Source: Emticicia sp. BO119 | Lineage (GTDB): Bacteria; Bacteroidota; Bacteroidia; Cytophagales; Spirosomataceae | NCBI RefSeq assembly: GCF_013912375.1 | Contig: NZ_JACETV010000001.1 | Coordinates: 1,426,001-1,490,000, forward strand | DNA: 64,000 nucleotides | Direction: 5' to 3' | Shown here: in pieces, positions 26,407-35,013 of the stretch | Position numbering within the stretch: position 1 is the stretch's first letter | How the letters are laid out: every line of letters begins with the position of its first letter | The notes under the pieces: model-generated | Seen by the model: only the letters and a program-made list of their open reading frames with translations | Database searches by the model: none | Told to the model about the DNA's origin: nothing | Translations under genes and position numbers: made by a program

Positions 26407-27609
26407 ATGATTCATACAATGCGATGGTTCGGACCTAACGACCCTGTTTCATTAATGGATATTCGTCAGGCTGGTTGCACGGGTATTGTAACAGCCTTAC
26501 ATCAGATTCCGGTTGGTGAAGTATGGTCAGTTGAAGCCATAGAAGAAAGGAAAAAACTGGTTGAAGCCGGTAATGATATATTTATACCCTTGCATTGGTT
26601 AGTAGTCGAGAGTTTACCAGTACATGAAGCCATTAAAAAAGGCTTGCCGGAAAGGAACCGGTTAATTGAGAACTACAAAACTTCTTTACGGAACTTAGCG
26701 CAATGTGGTATTAAAACGGTTTGCTATAATTTTATGCCTGTATTAGACTGGTCAAGAACGAATTTGAATTATGACATGAAAGATGGAGGGAAGGCACTCA
26801 GATTTGTATGGGAAGACTTTGCCATTTTTGATTTGTATATTCTCAAACGCCCAAATGCTTCTAAGGATTATACAAATGAAGTACAGATAAAGGCATTGAA
26901 TAAAATGAATCAGATGTCGGAAGCAGAAATTGCTTCATTAACTAATACTGTCTTATTAGGACTACCCGGATCAGAGGAAGCTTTTGATTTGAATACTTTT
27001 CAGGATTTATTAAATAATTATAAGAATATAGGTGATAAAGAACTGAGAGAAAATCTTTATTACTTTATTCAACAGGTAGCTCCGGTTGCACAGGAAGTTG
27101 GCATTAATCTTTGTGTTCATCCTGATGATCCCCCTAAACCATTATTAGGTTTACCTCGGGTAGTAAGTACTGAAAATGATTTAAAGCAATTAATGGCGGC
27201 CTGCGATATAAGAAACAATGGGATTACTTTTTGTACAGGATCTTTAGGAATAAGAGGCGATAATGACTTGTCAGGTATGATTGAAAGATTTGGAGACCGT
27301 ATTCACTTCCTTCATTTAAGAACTACAAAAAGAGAGGAAAATCCACTTAATTTCCATGAAGCGGCCCATCTGACTGGTGATGTGGATATGTTTGAAGTAA
27401 TAAAAGCCATAGTTTCCGAAGCGCGTAAAAGAAAAGCAGAAGGAAGAACCGATTGGAATATTCCGATGCGCCCTGATCATGGGCATCAGATTTTAGATGA
27501 TTTGCACAAAAAGACCTATCCAGGTTATTCAGCAATCGGTCGTTTAAAAGGACTCGCAGAATTAAGAGGACTTGAAATGGCCATTGAAAAAGCAGAAATA
27601 TTGGAATAA
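26407..27609 (+). CDS. uxuA: Mannonate dehydratase
   Basis: 400 residues from ATG 26407, which gives MIHTMRWFGPNDPV, matching the usual UxuA start; a longer upstream reading would overlap the esterase gene by over 80 bp and adds unrelated residues. UxuA hallmarks are present: GCTGIVTALHQIPVGEVW, CYNFMPVLDWSRT, LCVHPDDPP, TFCTGSLGIRGDNDL, HFLHLRTTKRE and RPDHGHQILDD. It dehydrates D-mannonate to 2-keto-3-deoxygluconate using a divalent metal. It follows the esterase by 46 bp. With the GH67 and SDR genes it forms the glucuronate branch of xylan catabolism. Confidence 0.95.
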   Translation: MIHTMRWFGPNDPVSLMDIRQAGCTGIVTALHQIPVGEVWSVEAIEERKKLVEAGNDIFIPLHWLVVESLPVHEAIKKGLPERNRLIENYKTSLRNLAQCGIKTVCYNFMPVLDWSRTNLNYDMKDGGKALRFVWEDFAIFDLYILKRPNASKDYTNEVQIKALNKMNQMSEAEIASLTNTVLLGLPGSEEAFDLNTFQDLLNNYKNIGDKELRENLYYFIQQVAPVAQEVGINLCVHPDDPPKPLLGLPRVVSTENDLKQLMAACDIRNNGITFCTGSLGIRGDNDLSGMIERFGDRIHFLHLRTTKREENPLNFHEAAHLTGDVDMFEVIKAIVSEARKRKAEGRTDWNIPMRPDHGHQILDDLHKKTYPGYSAIGRLKGLAELRGLEMAIEKAEILE

Positions 27610-27639
27610 TTCATTCAAATTTTCAATCAAAAATAACCT

Positions 27640-29196
27640 ATGACCTCCTCAAGAAGAACTTTCATCAAACAAGTGGGAGCAGTTTCACTACTGGCTGCTT
27701 TGCCTCAGGATTTTGCTCAGGCTTCTGATTTAAAGTATGCCTTAACCCGTAAAACACCTGAGTCTCAGGGTGTTTCCTCAACTGGTATCAGGAATTTTCT
27801 TGTAGCAATTAAAGAATCAGGTTTAGAATGGCATAGCTTTATGTTGGTTCGTCATGGAAATGTGGTCGCGGAGGGGTGGTGGAAGCCTTTTGATGCCCAT
27901 TATAAACATACATTGTATTCGTTATCAAAAAGTTTTACAAGTACTGCCATTGGTTTTTTAGTTGATGAAGGAAAAATTACTGTTGACGACAAAGTTATTT
28001 CCTTTTTTCCAGAAGACCTCCCTGTTTCGGTAAGTGATAATCTGAAAGCGATGAAAATTAAACATCTGCTAACTATGAACACAGGGCATGATGTAGACAC
28101 CATGCCTAAATTACGTGAAATGATTAATCAATCGTGGGTTAAAACATTTTTAGAACAACCGGTATTACACGAACCAAGTACTCATTTTTTATATAATACC
28201 GGTGCCACTTATATGTTAGGTGCCATTGTTCATAAAGTAACCGGACAGAATTTAGAGAAATATTTGGCTCCAAGGCTTTTCGAACCATTAGGCATAGAGG
28301 GCTATGATTGGGAGACCTCACCACAAGGATTAAATACTGCAGGTTTCGGGTTACGTGTAAAAACAGAAGACATTGCGAAATTTGGGCAGTTCTATTTACA
28401 AAAAGGCAAATGGAATGGGAAGCAATTATTGCCTGAATCATGGATTGAAGAAGCTACTAAAAAACAAACAAGCTCTAATAAAGGAGATAGTGACTGGTCG
28501 CAGGGTTATGGCTATCAATTCTGGAGATGTAAACCGGGCTTTTACAGAGGAGATGGTGCTTTCGGGCAGTTTTGTATGGTTATGCCCGAACAAGATGCTG
28601 TTTTGGTTATGACTTCCGAAAGCTGGGATTTACAAAAAACGATGAATGTAGCCTATCAGACTTTGCTTCCTGCCATGAGTAATACTGCTTTGGCAGAAAA
28701 CGCAGATGAATTAGACTCACTCAAAAATGATATTAAAATCCTGTCATTAGCCACGCCTAAAGGGGCATCAACTTCATCTTTGGCTAATCAATACATGAAT
28801 AAAGTTTTTCAGGCAGAAACTAATTCGTATGGTATCAAAGACCTGAGTTTTTATTTTGATAAAGACTATTGCCTATTAAAATTGACTTCAAGCAAAGGGG
28901 TAGATAAAATCAAATTTGGCTGGCAAAACTGGCTTGTTAATGATTCTCCGGCCAGAAACTTATTTCAAGTCCCGAACCGGACACATATGCCCTCTAAAAT
29001 AGCCGGAACAGCTGTATGGATAAATGACAATACTTTGCAACTCAATGAAAAGTTTGTAGAAGCGATTCATGGTGATAAACTCAGTTGTGTATTTGATGGA
29101 AACAAAGTAACGATTGCCTTCATCAATAGCGTTTCAGAAAATACAAAGAATAGTCCAGAAAAGAGAGACAATCTGGTGGGAGTAATAAGAATTTAG
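27640..29196 (+). CDS. Beta-lactamase-fold serine hydrolase (class C/esterase type), Tat-type signal
   Basis: 518 residues. SRRTFIK followed by a short hydrophobic stretch and AQA is a twin-arginine-like signal. The catalytic motif SxxK is Ser94-Lys97 (YSLSKSFTS), with Tyr185 in FLYNTGATYMLG as the second motif. The C-terminal 150 residues form a separate beta-rich domain. Proteins of this fold include beta-lactamases, peptidases and many esterases. Being in a xylan operon, it may be a carbohydrate esterase, but nothing in the sequence proves this. The stop codon is the start of an octamer inverted repeat. Confidence 0.85.
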   Translation: MTSSRRTFIKQVGAVSLLAALPQDFAQASDLKYALTRKTPESQGVSSTGIRNFLVAIKESGLEWHSFMLVRHGNVVAEGWWKPFDAHYKHTLYSLSKSFTSTAIGFLVDEGKITVDDKVISFFPEDLPVSVSDNLKAMKIKHLLTMNTGHDVDTMPKLREMINQSWVKTFLEQPVLHEPSTHFLYNTGATYMLGAIVHKVTGQNLEKYLAPRLFEPLGIEGYDWETSPQGLNTAGFGLRVKTEDIAKFGQFYLQKGKWNGKQLLPESWIEEATKKQTSSNKGDSDWSQGYGYQFWRCKPGFYRGDGAFGQFCMVMPEQDAVLVMTSESWDLQKTMNVAYQTLLPAMSNTALAENADELDSLKNDIKILSLATPKGASTSSLANQYMNKVFQAETNSYGIKDLSFYFDKDYCLLKLTSSKGVDKIKFGWQNWLVNDSPARNLFQVPNRTHMPSKIAGTAVWINDNTLQLNEKFVEAIHGDKLSCVFDGNKVTIAFINSVSENTKNSPEKRDNLVGVIRI

Positions 29197-29340
29197 TGAT
29201 TTAGCGAATTAGTGATTGAGTGATTAAAATTTGGTTACTGATTTTTATAATTAAAGTCAGTTTTACTTAGCATAGAAGCATTAATTCTGCTATTCTCCTT
29301 CTTCAATCACTCAATCACTAATTCGCTCATTCACTCAATA
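29194..29340. repeat. Octamer-built inverted repeat at the 3' end of the serine hydrolase gene
   Basis: Arms 29203-29225 and 29305-29327 are perfect 23-bp reverse complements, extended imperfectly outward to include the TAG stop. Each arm is built of 8-mers (AGTGATTT, AGCGAATT, AGTGATTG, AGTGATTA; complement CACTCAAT, CACTAATT, CGCTCATT). The loop is 79 nt without an ORF. A related single-arm copy lies at 56024-56046 after the tex stop. Confidence 0.75.
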
Positions 29341-29367
29341 AATTAATTCAACCTATTATAAAAAACT

Positions 29368-30903
29368 ATGAAAATCTTTTTACTACTCTTTTCCATTCTG
29401 ATAGTCAGGATTGGGTTCTCACAGGAGACACCAGTTGGAATATTTCAGAATAGTACTGACATTGGTAAACCTAAGAATGCCGGTTCTACAGTTTTTGATG
29501 AGGCCACGCAAACTTATACTATGAAAGGTTCGGGCTATAATATCTGGTTTAATAGAGACGAATTTCAATTTGCCTATAAAAAGCTAACCGGAGATTTTAT
29601 CCTTACCGGTAATTTTCAACTGATAGGTAAAGGTACTGACGGTCATAGGAAAATTGGCTGGATGGTGAGAGAGAATCTAAACGAGGATGCCGCTCATGTA
29701 TCAGCAGCCGTGCATGGTGATGGGATGATAGCCCTGCAATGGCGGAAATTAAGAGGGGCTTTTATGCGCGACCCCGAGGATGAACTCATATCTCAGAAGA
29801 AGGCGAATCAGATAATGCAGTTAGAAAGAGTAGGGAAGAAGTTCATCATGCGCATTGCTAACCCTGGTGAGCCTTTGCAGGTTTTAGGGATGTACGAGGC
29901 TAACGAAATACCTGATGCAGTTTATGTAGGGATCTTTATTTGTGCGCATAATGCTGATTTATATGAACAGGCTAATATCTGCAACGTAAGAATTGACCGA
30001 CCAGTGCCTGAAAATTACTCAACCTCCAAAGAAGGATGGTTAGGTTGTCGTTTGGAAGTGATGAATGTATTTGATGGCAAAAGAAAAGTGATTCATACGG
30101 CTAAAGGCAGATTTGAAGCTCCTAACTGGATGCCCGATGGCAAAAAATTACTATTCAATGAAAACGGTTCTTTATACAAAATTCCGATAGAAGGCGGAAC
30201 GCCAGAGTTACTAAATACTGATGCAATCAAACGGAATAATAACGATCATGTGATTTCATTTGATGGTAAAATGTTAGGGATTAGCTCTCACAGAGATGGG
30301 CTACCCGGTGGAGGCTCTACTGTTTATATCTTGCCACTGGAGGGTGGAACGCCGAGATTATTAACAGAAAAAACACCTTCCTACTTGCATGGCTGGAATC
30401 CTAATGGTAAGGAAGTGGTCTATGTTGGTCAACGGGAAACCAAAGCATTCAATATCTATAAGATGGCCGTTACCGGAGGTCCTGAAATAGCTTTGACCAA
30501 TAATCCTACAGGAGTATCAGATGGGCCTGAGTTTTCGCCCGATGGCAAATACATCTATTATAATTCAAATGTTACGGGTACGATGCAAATATGGCGCATG
30601 AAACCTGATGGTTCAGAAAAAGAGCAATTAACCTTTGATGAGTATAATAACTGGTTTCCGCATATCTCGCCTGACGGGAAATGGATGGTTATTATTTCCT
30701 TCCCCTCTGAAATGAACTCAGATTTACATCCTTCATTCAAAAGAGTCATGCTTCGTTTAATGCCTGTGAATGGAGGTGCTCCTAAAGTAATTGCCTATAT
30801 GTATGGAGGACAGGGGACTATCAATGTCCCGTCGTGGTCGCCAGACAGTAAGCGAATTGCTTTTGTGAGTAATTCTGAAAGAGCAGAAGCTATAGCCAAA
30901 TGA
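29368..30903 (+). CDS. Exported TolB-like PD40 propeller protein
   Basis: 511 residues with a signal peptide (MKIFLLLFSILIVRIGFSQ). The N-terminal 200 residues form a LamG/DUF1349-like beta-sandwich (FILTGNFQLIGKGTDGHRKIG, VYVGIFICAHN). The C-terminal half is a propeller with PD40 repeats (APNWMPDGKKLLFNE, GPEFSPDGKYIYYNSN, FPHISPDGKWMVIIS, VPSWSPDSKRIAFVSN). No hydrolase domain follows. It lies between the serine hydrolase and the alpha-glucuronidase, 23 bp before the latter. Carbohydrate binding or a periplasmic scaffold is inferred; no enzymatic residue is visible. Confidence 0.82.
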   Translation: MKIFLLLFSILIVRIGFSQETPVGIFQNSTDIGKPKNAGSTVFDEATQTYTMKGSGYNIWFNRDEFQFAYKKLTGDFILTGNFQLIGKGTDGHRKIGWMVRENLNEDAAHVSAAVHGDGMIALQWRKLRGAFMRDPEDELISQKKANQIMQLERVGKKFIMRIANPGEPLQVLGMYEANEIPDAVYVGIFICAHNADLYEQANICNVRIDRPVPENYSTSKEGWLGCRLEVMNVFDGKRKVIHTAKGRFEAPNWMPDGKKLLFNENGSLYKIPIEGGTPELLNTDAIKRNNNDHVISFDGKMLGISSHRDGLPGGGSTVYILPLEGGTPRLLTEKTPSYLHGWNPNGKEVVYVGQRETKAFNIYKMAVTGGPEIALTNNPTGVSDGPEFSPDGKYIYYNSNVTGTMQIWRMKPDGSEKEQLTFDEYNNWFPHISPDGKWMVIISFPSEMNSDLHPSFKRVMLRLMPVNGGAPKVIAYMYGGQGTINVPSWSPDSKRIAFVSNSERAEAIAK

Positions 30904-30926
30904 TTAAGAAATTAAATTAAAGACTT

Positions 30927-33035
30927 ATGTTGAAAAAGCTCGTAATATTACTAACATTCATAATGTTTAATGCAGCAGCAGATGATGGTTCTCGTTTGTG
31001 GCTTAAATATGATTTATTGAAAGATGCCAGACAAAGAGATGGCTATGCTTCATTAATAAAATATATTTCAATAAATAGCGATTCTCCCATTATAGCAACG
31101 GCAGCTAATGAATTGCAGATGGGTTTTGAAGGGCTATTAGGTAAAAAAGTGAGTATCTCAAAAAATGCATCTGGTAAAACAGGAGGAGTAGTTTTAGAGA
31201 TTAGTGCAGATGGTGCGAATGTGCAAAGTTTAATGGATGATGGCTTTGCCATAACCGCGCAGAAAGGTAATATTTTGATAAGTGCAAAAACACCTTCTGG
31301 CGTATTATATGGTGCATTTGAATTGTTAAGAAATATACAGACCGGAAAGAGTCTGAGCAATCTTGCTTTTACAAGTAATCCGAAAGTGAAAATCCGGATG
31401 CTTAACCATTGGGACAATGCCAATGGAACAGTAGAAAGAGGGTATGCAGGTTCGTCTATGTGGAAATGGACGGAACTGCCATTCAGAATAGACCCAAGAT
31501 ATATACAATATGCAAGAGCAAATGCCTCAATTGGTATCAATGCCGCATCTATAAACAATGTTAATGCCAGTTCAAGATTTCTGACAGCTGAATACCTGGA
31601 AAAAATCGGAGCTGTAGCCGATGTCCTCCGACCTTATGGAATCAGGGTATTTATTTCAGTCAATTTCAGGTCTCCCCGAACTTTAGGCGGTCTGGATACT
31701 TCTGACCCACTTGACTCGAATGTGCGGAAATGGTGGAATGATAAAACGAAAGAGATTCATAAGTATGTTCCTGATTTTGGTGGCTTTCTGGTCAAAGCCA
31801 ATTCGGAAGGTGAACCTGGTCCACAGGATTATGGCAGAACGCATGCAGATGGTGCAAATATGCTGTCCGAGGCCATGCGTCCATATAAAGGGGTTGTAAT
31901 CTGGCGGGCATTTGTTTATAAGGCAGATCCGAATGGAGACCGCTTCAAAGAAGCCTATGACCAGTTTAAGCCATTAGATGGGACTTTCGACCCAAAGGTA
32001 ATTGTACAGGTAAAAAATGGTCCCATTGATTTCATGCCTCGCGAGCCATTTCACCCCATGTTCGGGGCATTCCCTAAAACAACCTTGGGCATGGAATTTC
32101 AGATTACACAAGAGTATCTTGGGCAGTCGACACACCTGACCTATTTAGCACCTATGTTTAAAGAGTGTCTTGACAGTGATACCTATGCAAAGGGTAAAGG
32201 CTCAACTGTAGCTAAGGTGATTGATGGAAGTCTGGAATCTCACCAGAACTCGCTCATGGCAGGTGTGGCCAATACTGGTTCTGATGCAAACTGGACAGGA
32301 CATCCTTTTAACCAGGCCAATTGGTATGCCTTTGGTAGATTAGCCTGGGACTACACCTTGTCGTCTGAACAAATTGCTATAGAATGGATAGCTATGACAA
32401 TGACAAAAAATAAAATTGCACAAGACAAAATAAGAACAATGATGATGCAGTCCTTACCAATTTATGTGAGCTATACGTATCCGTTAGGAACGGCTCATAT
32501 GATGGGAGAGGGGCACCATTATGGCCCTGAGCCCTGGCTGGCAAAAAGCGGAAGACCAGACTGGACATCTGTTTATTATCATAGAGCAGATTCAGTAGGC
32601 CTTGGATTTGATAGAACAGGTAAAGTGAGCAATGCCTTGAGTTTATATAAACCAGAAGTGCAAAGACAATGGGGGAATGCTGATGAATGTTCTTTAGATT
32701 ATCTGCTCTGGTTTCACCATGTGCCGTGGACAAAGAAATTAAGTACGGGTCGGACTCTATGGGAAGAACTATGTGTCAGGTATTATGATGGAGTAGAGCA
32801 GGTAAAAAAAATGCAGGTAGCATGGGAAAGCATGAAATCTGAGATTGATAAAGAAACATTTGAAAATGTAGAGGGACGTTTGAAAATACAGAAAAAAGAG
32901 GCTTTGTGGTGGCGGGATGCCTGTGTTCTGTATTTTAATACTTATTCAAAAATGCTCATCCCGAGCCCATTAGTACCACCTACACGGACATTAGATGAAG
33001 TGAAAAAATTAGTAGAAATATACCATTTAAGATGA
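30927..33035 (+). CDS. GH67 alpha-glucuronidase
   Basis: 702 residues, the usual family length, with a signal peptide (MLKKLVILLTFIMFNAAA). The three catalytic carboxylates are present at the expected spacing: Glu296 (SEGEPGPQDYGRTHADGAN), Asp368 (KNGPIDFMPREPF) and Glu396 (ITQEYLGQS). Other family signatures are RMLNHWDNANGTVERGYAG and SYTYPLGTAHMM. The family removes 4-O-methyl-glucuronic acid from the non-reducing end of xylo-oligosaccharides. Its stop codon overlaps the start of the SDR gene (ATGA), so the two are translationally coupled, tying glucuronate release to its reduction pathway. Confidence 0.96.
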   Translation: MLKKLVILLTFIMFNAAADDGSRLWLKYDLLKDARQRDGYASLIKYISINSDSPIIATAANELQMGFEGLLGKKVSISKNASGKTGGVVLEISADGANVQSLMDDGFAITAQKGNILISAKTPSGVLYGAFELLRNIQTGKSLSNLAFTSNPKVKIRMLNHWDNANGTVERGYAGSSMWKWTELPFRIDPRYIQYARANASIGINAASINNVNASSRFLTAEYLEKIGAVADVLRPYGIRVFISVNFRSPRTLGGLDTSDPLDSNVRKWWNDKTKEIHKYVPDFGGFLVKANSEGEPGPQDYGRTHADGANMLSEAMRPYKGVVIWRAFVYKADPNGDRFKEAYDQFKPLDGTFDPKVIVQVKNGPIDFMPREPFHPMFGAFPKTTLGMEFQITQEYLGQSTHLTYLAPMFKECLDSDTYAKGKGSTVAKVIDGSLESHQNSLMAGVANTGSDANWTGHPFNQANWYAFGRLAWDYTLSSEQIAIEWIAMTMTKNKIAQDKIRTMMMQSLPIYVSYTYPLGTAHMMGEGHHYGPEPWLAKSGRPDWTSVYYHRADSVGLGFDRTGKVSNALSLYKPEVQRQWGNADECSLDYLLWFHHVPWTKKLSTGRTLWEELCVRYYDGVEQVKKMQVAWESMKSEIDKETFENVEGRLKIQKKEALWWRDACVLYFNTYSKMLIPSPLVPPTRTLDEVKKLVEIYHLR

Positions 33036-33835
33036 TTGCAGAACAAAAACTGAACGGCTTGCAGACCGATCCTCAAATCAAAAATGTGTTTTCTTTAGAA
33101 GGTAAATTAGCTCTTATAACAGGAGGAGGAAGCGGTATCGGATTCGATATTGCGCGATGTATGATTATGGCTGGTGCAAAAGTAATCATCACAGGTCGCC
33201 GTGAACACGCATTGAAAGAATCCATTGAATTATTAGGTAAATCTGCACAATATGTAGTGAATGATGTGACAGAATTAAGTTCTCTTGAAGACTTGGTTGA
33301 ATATATAGAAAGTCATATAGGCCCAATTGATATTCTGGTAAATAATGCAGGAATTAACATGAAAAAACCTGCACTGGAGGTCTCAGATGAGGATTTTCAG
33401 AGAATTGTACATACCAACCTCAATGCAGTATTTGCTTTGACCCGTTCGTGTGCCCGACGAATGATTCAGCGTCAGAGTGGTTGTATTTTAATGATTTCAT
33501 CAATGGCAGCTTATTATGGAATCGACCGTGTAGTAGCTTATGCAGCCTCAAAGTCTGGTGTTGAAGGAATGGTAAAAGTTCTTGCTTCTGAATTTTCAAA
33601 ATTTAATGTTCGGGTCAATGCAATCGCTCCCGGGTTCATTGAAACGGCTATGATGCAAACCGCTATGAGTAGTGATCCTGACCGTATGAATAAGGCATTA
33701 AACCGAACCCCAATGGGAAAATTCGGAAAACCGGATGATATTGGATGGGCGGCAGTATTTTTAGCCTCTGAAGCCGCCAGATATATTACCGGTGCATCGC
33801 TACCTGTAGACGGGGGCAACTCAGTCGGGTTTTAG
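33032..33835 (+). CDS. SDR-family oxidoreductase, probable D-mannonate (fructuronate) reductase
   Basis: 267 residues. The classical SDR pattern is complete: TGGGSGIGFDIAR (coenzyme), NNAGIN, ISSMAAYYG with the catalytic Ser, YAASKSG (Tyr-x3-Lys), and PGFIETAMM. It resembles gluconate 5-dehydrogenase and KduD-type enzymes. It is coupled by ATGA to the alpha-glucuronidase and shares the operon with uxuA, while no uxuB-type gene is present. Reduction of D-fructuronate to D-mannonate is therefore inferred. Gluconate or 2-deoxy-ketogluconate dehydrogenase activity is the alternative. Confidence 0.87.
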   Translation: MIAEQKLNGLQTDPQIKNVFSLEGKLALITGGGSGIGFDIARCMIMAGAKVIITGRREHALKESIELLGKSAQYVVNDVTELSSLEDLVEYIESHIGPIDILVNNAGINMKKPALEVSDEDFQRIVHTNLNAVFALTRSCARRMIQRQSGCILMISSMAAYYGIDRVVAYAASKSGVEGMVKVLASEFSKFNVRVNAIAPGFIETAMMQTAMSSDPDRMNKALNRTPMGKFGKPDDIGWAAVFLASEAARYITGASLPVDGGNSVGF

Positions 33836-33937
33836 TATTAATAAAATAGAATCGAAAATCAAATACTGATTACTTTAGTAAATAATCACGAGGGTTCTCA
33901 TTTACTCAATAATTGTATCATTATAACCTATAAAAAA

Positions 33938-34987
33938 ATGAATTGCTTTACTCAAAAAAAGCTTCTTATAATTACTTTAGCTGTATTCGGAGCAACAGCA
34001 AACCATGCCCAAACAAAAAAACAACCAGTTTCAGAACCGTTAGTAAGTCATATTTATACAGCAGACCCGTCGGCACATGTATTCAATGGTAAAATATATA
34101 TCTATCCCTCGCATGATATCGAATCAGGTGTAAAGCAGGATGATAATGGAAGTCATTTCGATATGAAGGATTATCACGTATTTTCTATGGATAGCCCAAC
34201 CGGAAAAATCACGGATCATGGAGTGGCTTTAGATATAAAGGATATTCCATGGGCTGGCAGACAATTGTGGGCACCTGATGCCGCCTATAAAAATGGGACA
34301 TACTATCTGTACTTTCCTGTTAAAGACAAGCAGGATATTTTCAGGATTGGAGTAGCCACCAGTAAAAAACCTGAAGGACCTTTTAAAGCAGAAAAAACAC
34401 CGATTGAAGGTAGTTTCAGTATAGATCCATGTATCTTTAAAGATACTGACGGTAGTTACTATATGTACTACGGAGGTATCTGGGGTGGACAGCTACAAAA
34501 ATGGGCTACTGGTTCTTATGATGCTAATGGCAAATTAAGAACGAAAGAAAAAGACGCATTCTTACCCAAAATAGCTAAGATGAATAATAATATGTTAAGT
34601 TTTGCCGAAACACCTAAAGACGTAAAGATTATTGATGAGAATGGCAAACTTTTTCTGGAAGGCAATAATGACAAGCGTTTTTTTGAGGCAGCCTGGGTAC
34701 ATAAGTACAATGGGAAGTATTATTTCTCTTATTCTACAGGAGATACACACGAGATTGCTTACGCTATCGGCGATAATCCTTACGGACCATTTATGTATAA
34801 AGGAGTCGTATTGAATCCGGTGCAAGGTTGGACTAACCATCATTCTATTGTAGAGTTTAAAGGCAAGTGGTATTTATTCTATCACGATGTGCAACTATCA
34901 GGTCAAACTCATTTAAGAAATATCAAGGTAACAGAATTACATTACAATGCAGATGGTACCATTATAACTGTGAATGCCTATAAGTAA
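33938..34987 (+). CDS. GH43 beta-xylosidase/alpha-L-arabinofuranosidase
   Basis: 349 residues with a signal peptide (ending near HAQ, residue 25). The GH43 five-bladed propeller residues are in place: general base Asp43 (YTADPSAHVFNGKIYIYPSHD), pKa modulator Asp163 (SIDPCIFKDTDGSYYMYYGG) and general acid Glu250 (EAAWVHKYNGKYYFSYSTG). No C-terminal beta-sandwich is present. Single-domain enzymes of this type in xylan loci are beta-xylosidases or arabinofuranosidases. It lies 102 bp after the SDR gene and 26 bp before the GH10 xylanase. Exact specificity cannot be told from sequence alone. Confidence 0.92.
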   Translation: MNCFTQKKLLIITLAVFGATANHAQTKKQPVSEPLVSHIYTADPSAHVFNGKIYIYPSHDIESGVKQDDNGSHFDMKDYHVFSMDSPTGKITDHGVALDIKDIPWAGRQLWAPDAAYKNGTYYLYFPVKDKQDIFRIGVATSKKPEGPFKAEKTPIEGSFSIDPCIFKDTDGSYYMYYGGIWGGQLQKWATGSYDANGKLRTKEKDAFLPKIAKMNNNMLSFAETPKDVKIIDENGKLFLEGNNDKRFFEAAWVHKYNGKYYFSYSTGDTHEIAYAIGDNPYGPFMYKGVVLNPVQGWTNHHSIVEFKGKWYLFYHDVQLSGQTHLRNIKVTELHYNADGTIITVNAYK

Positions 34988-35013
34988 CTTGTCTTTATTT
35001 AAAACATTGTTTT

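Noticed and set aside
31043-31558. 171-codon minus-strand frame inside the GH67 gene
   Set aside because: Antisense to a clearly recognised alpha-glucuronidase; no domain, no promoter, composition mirrors the coding strand.
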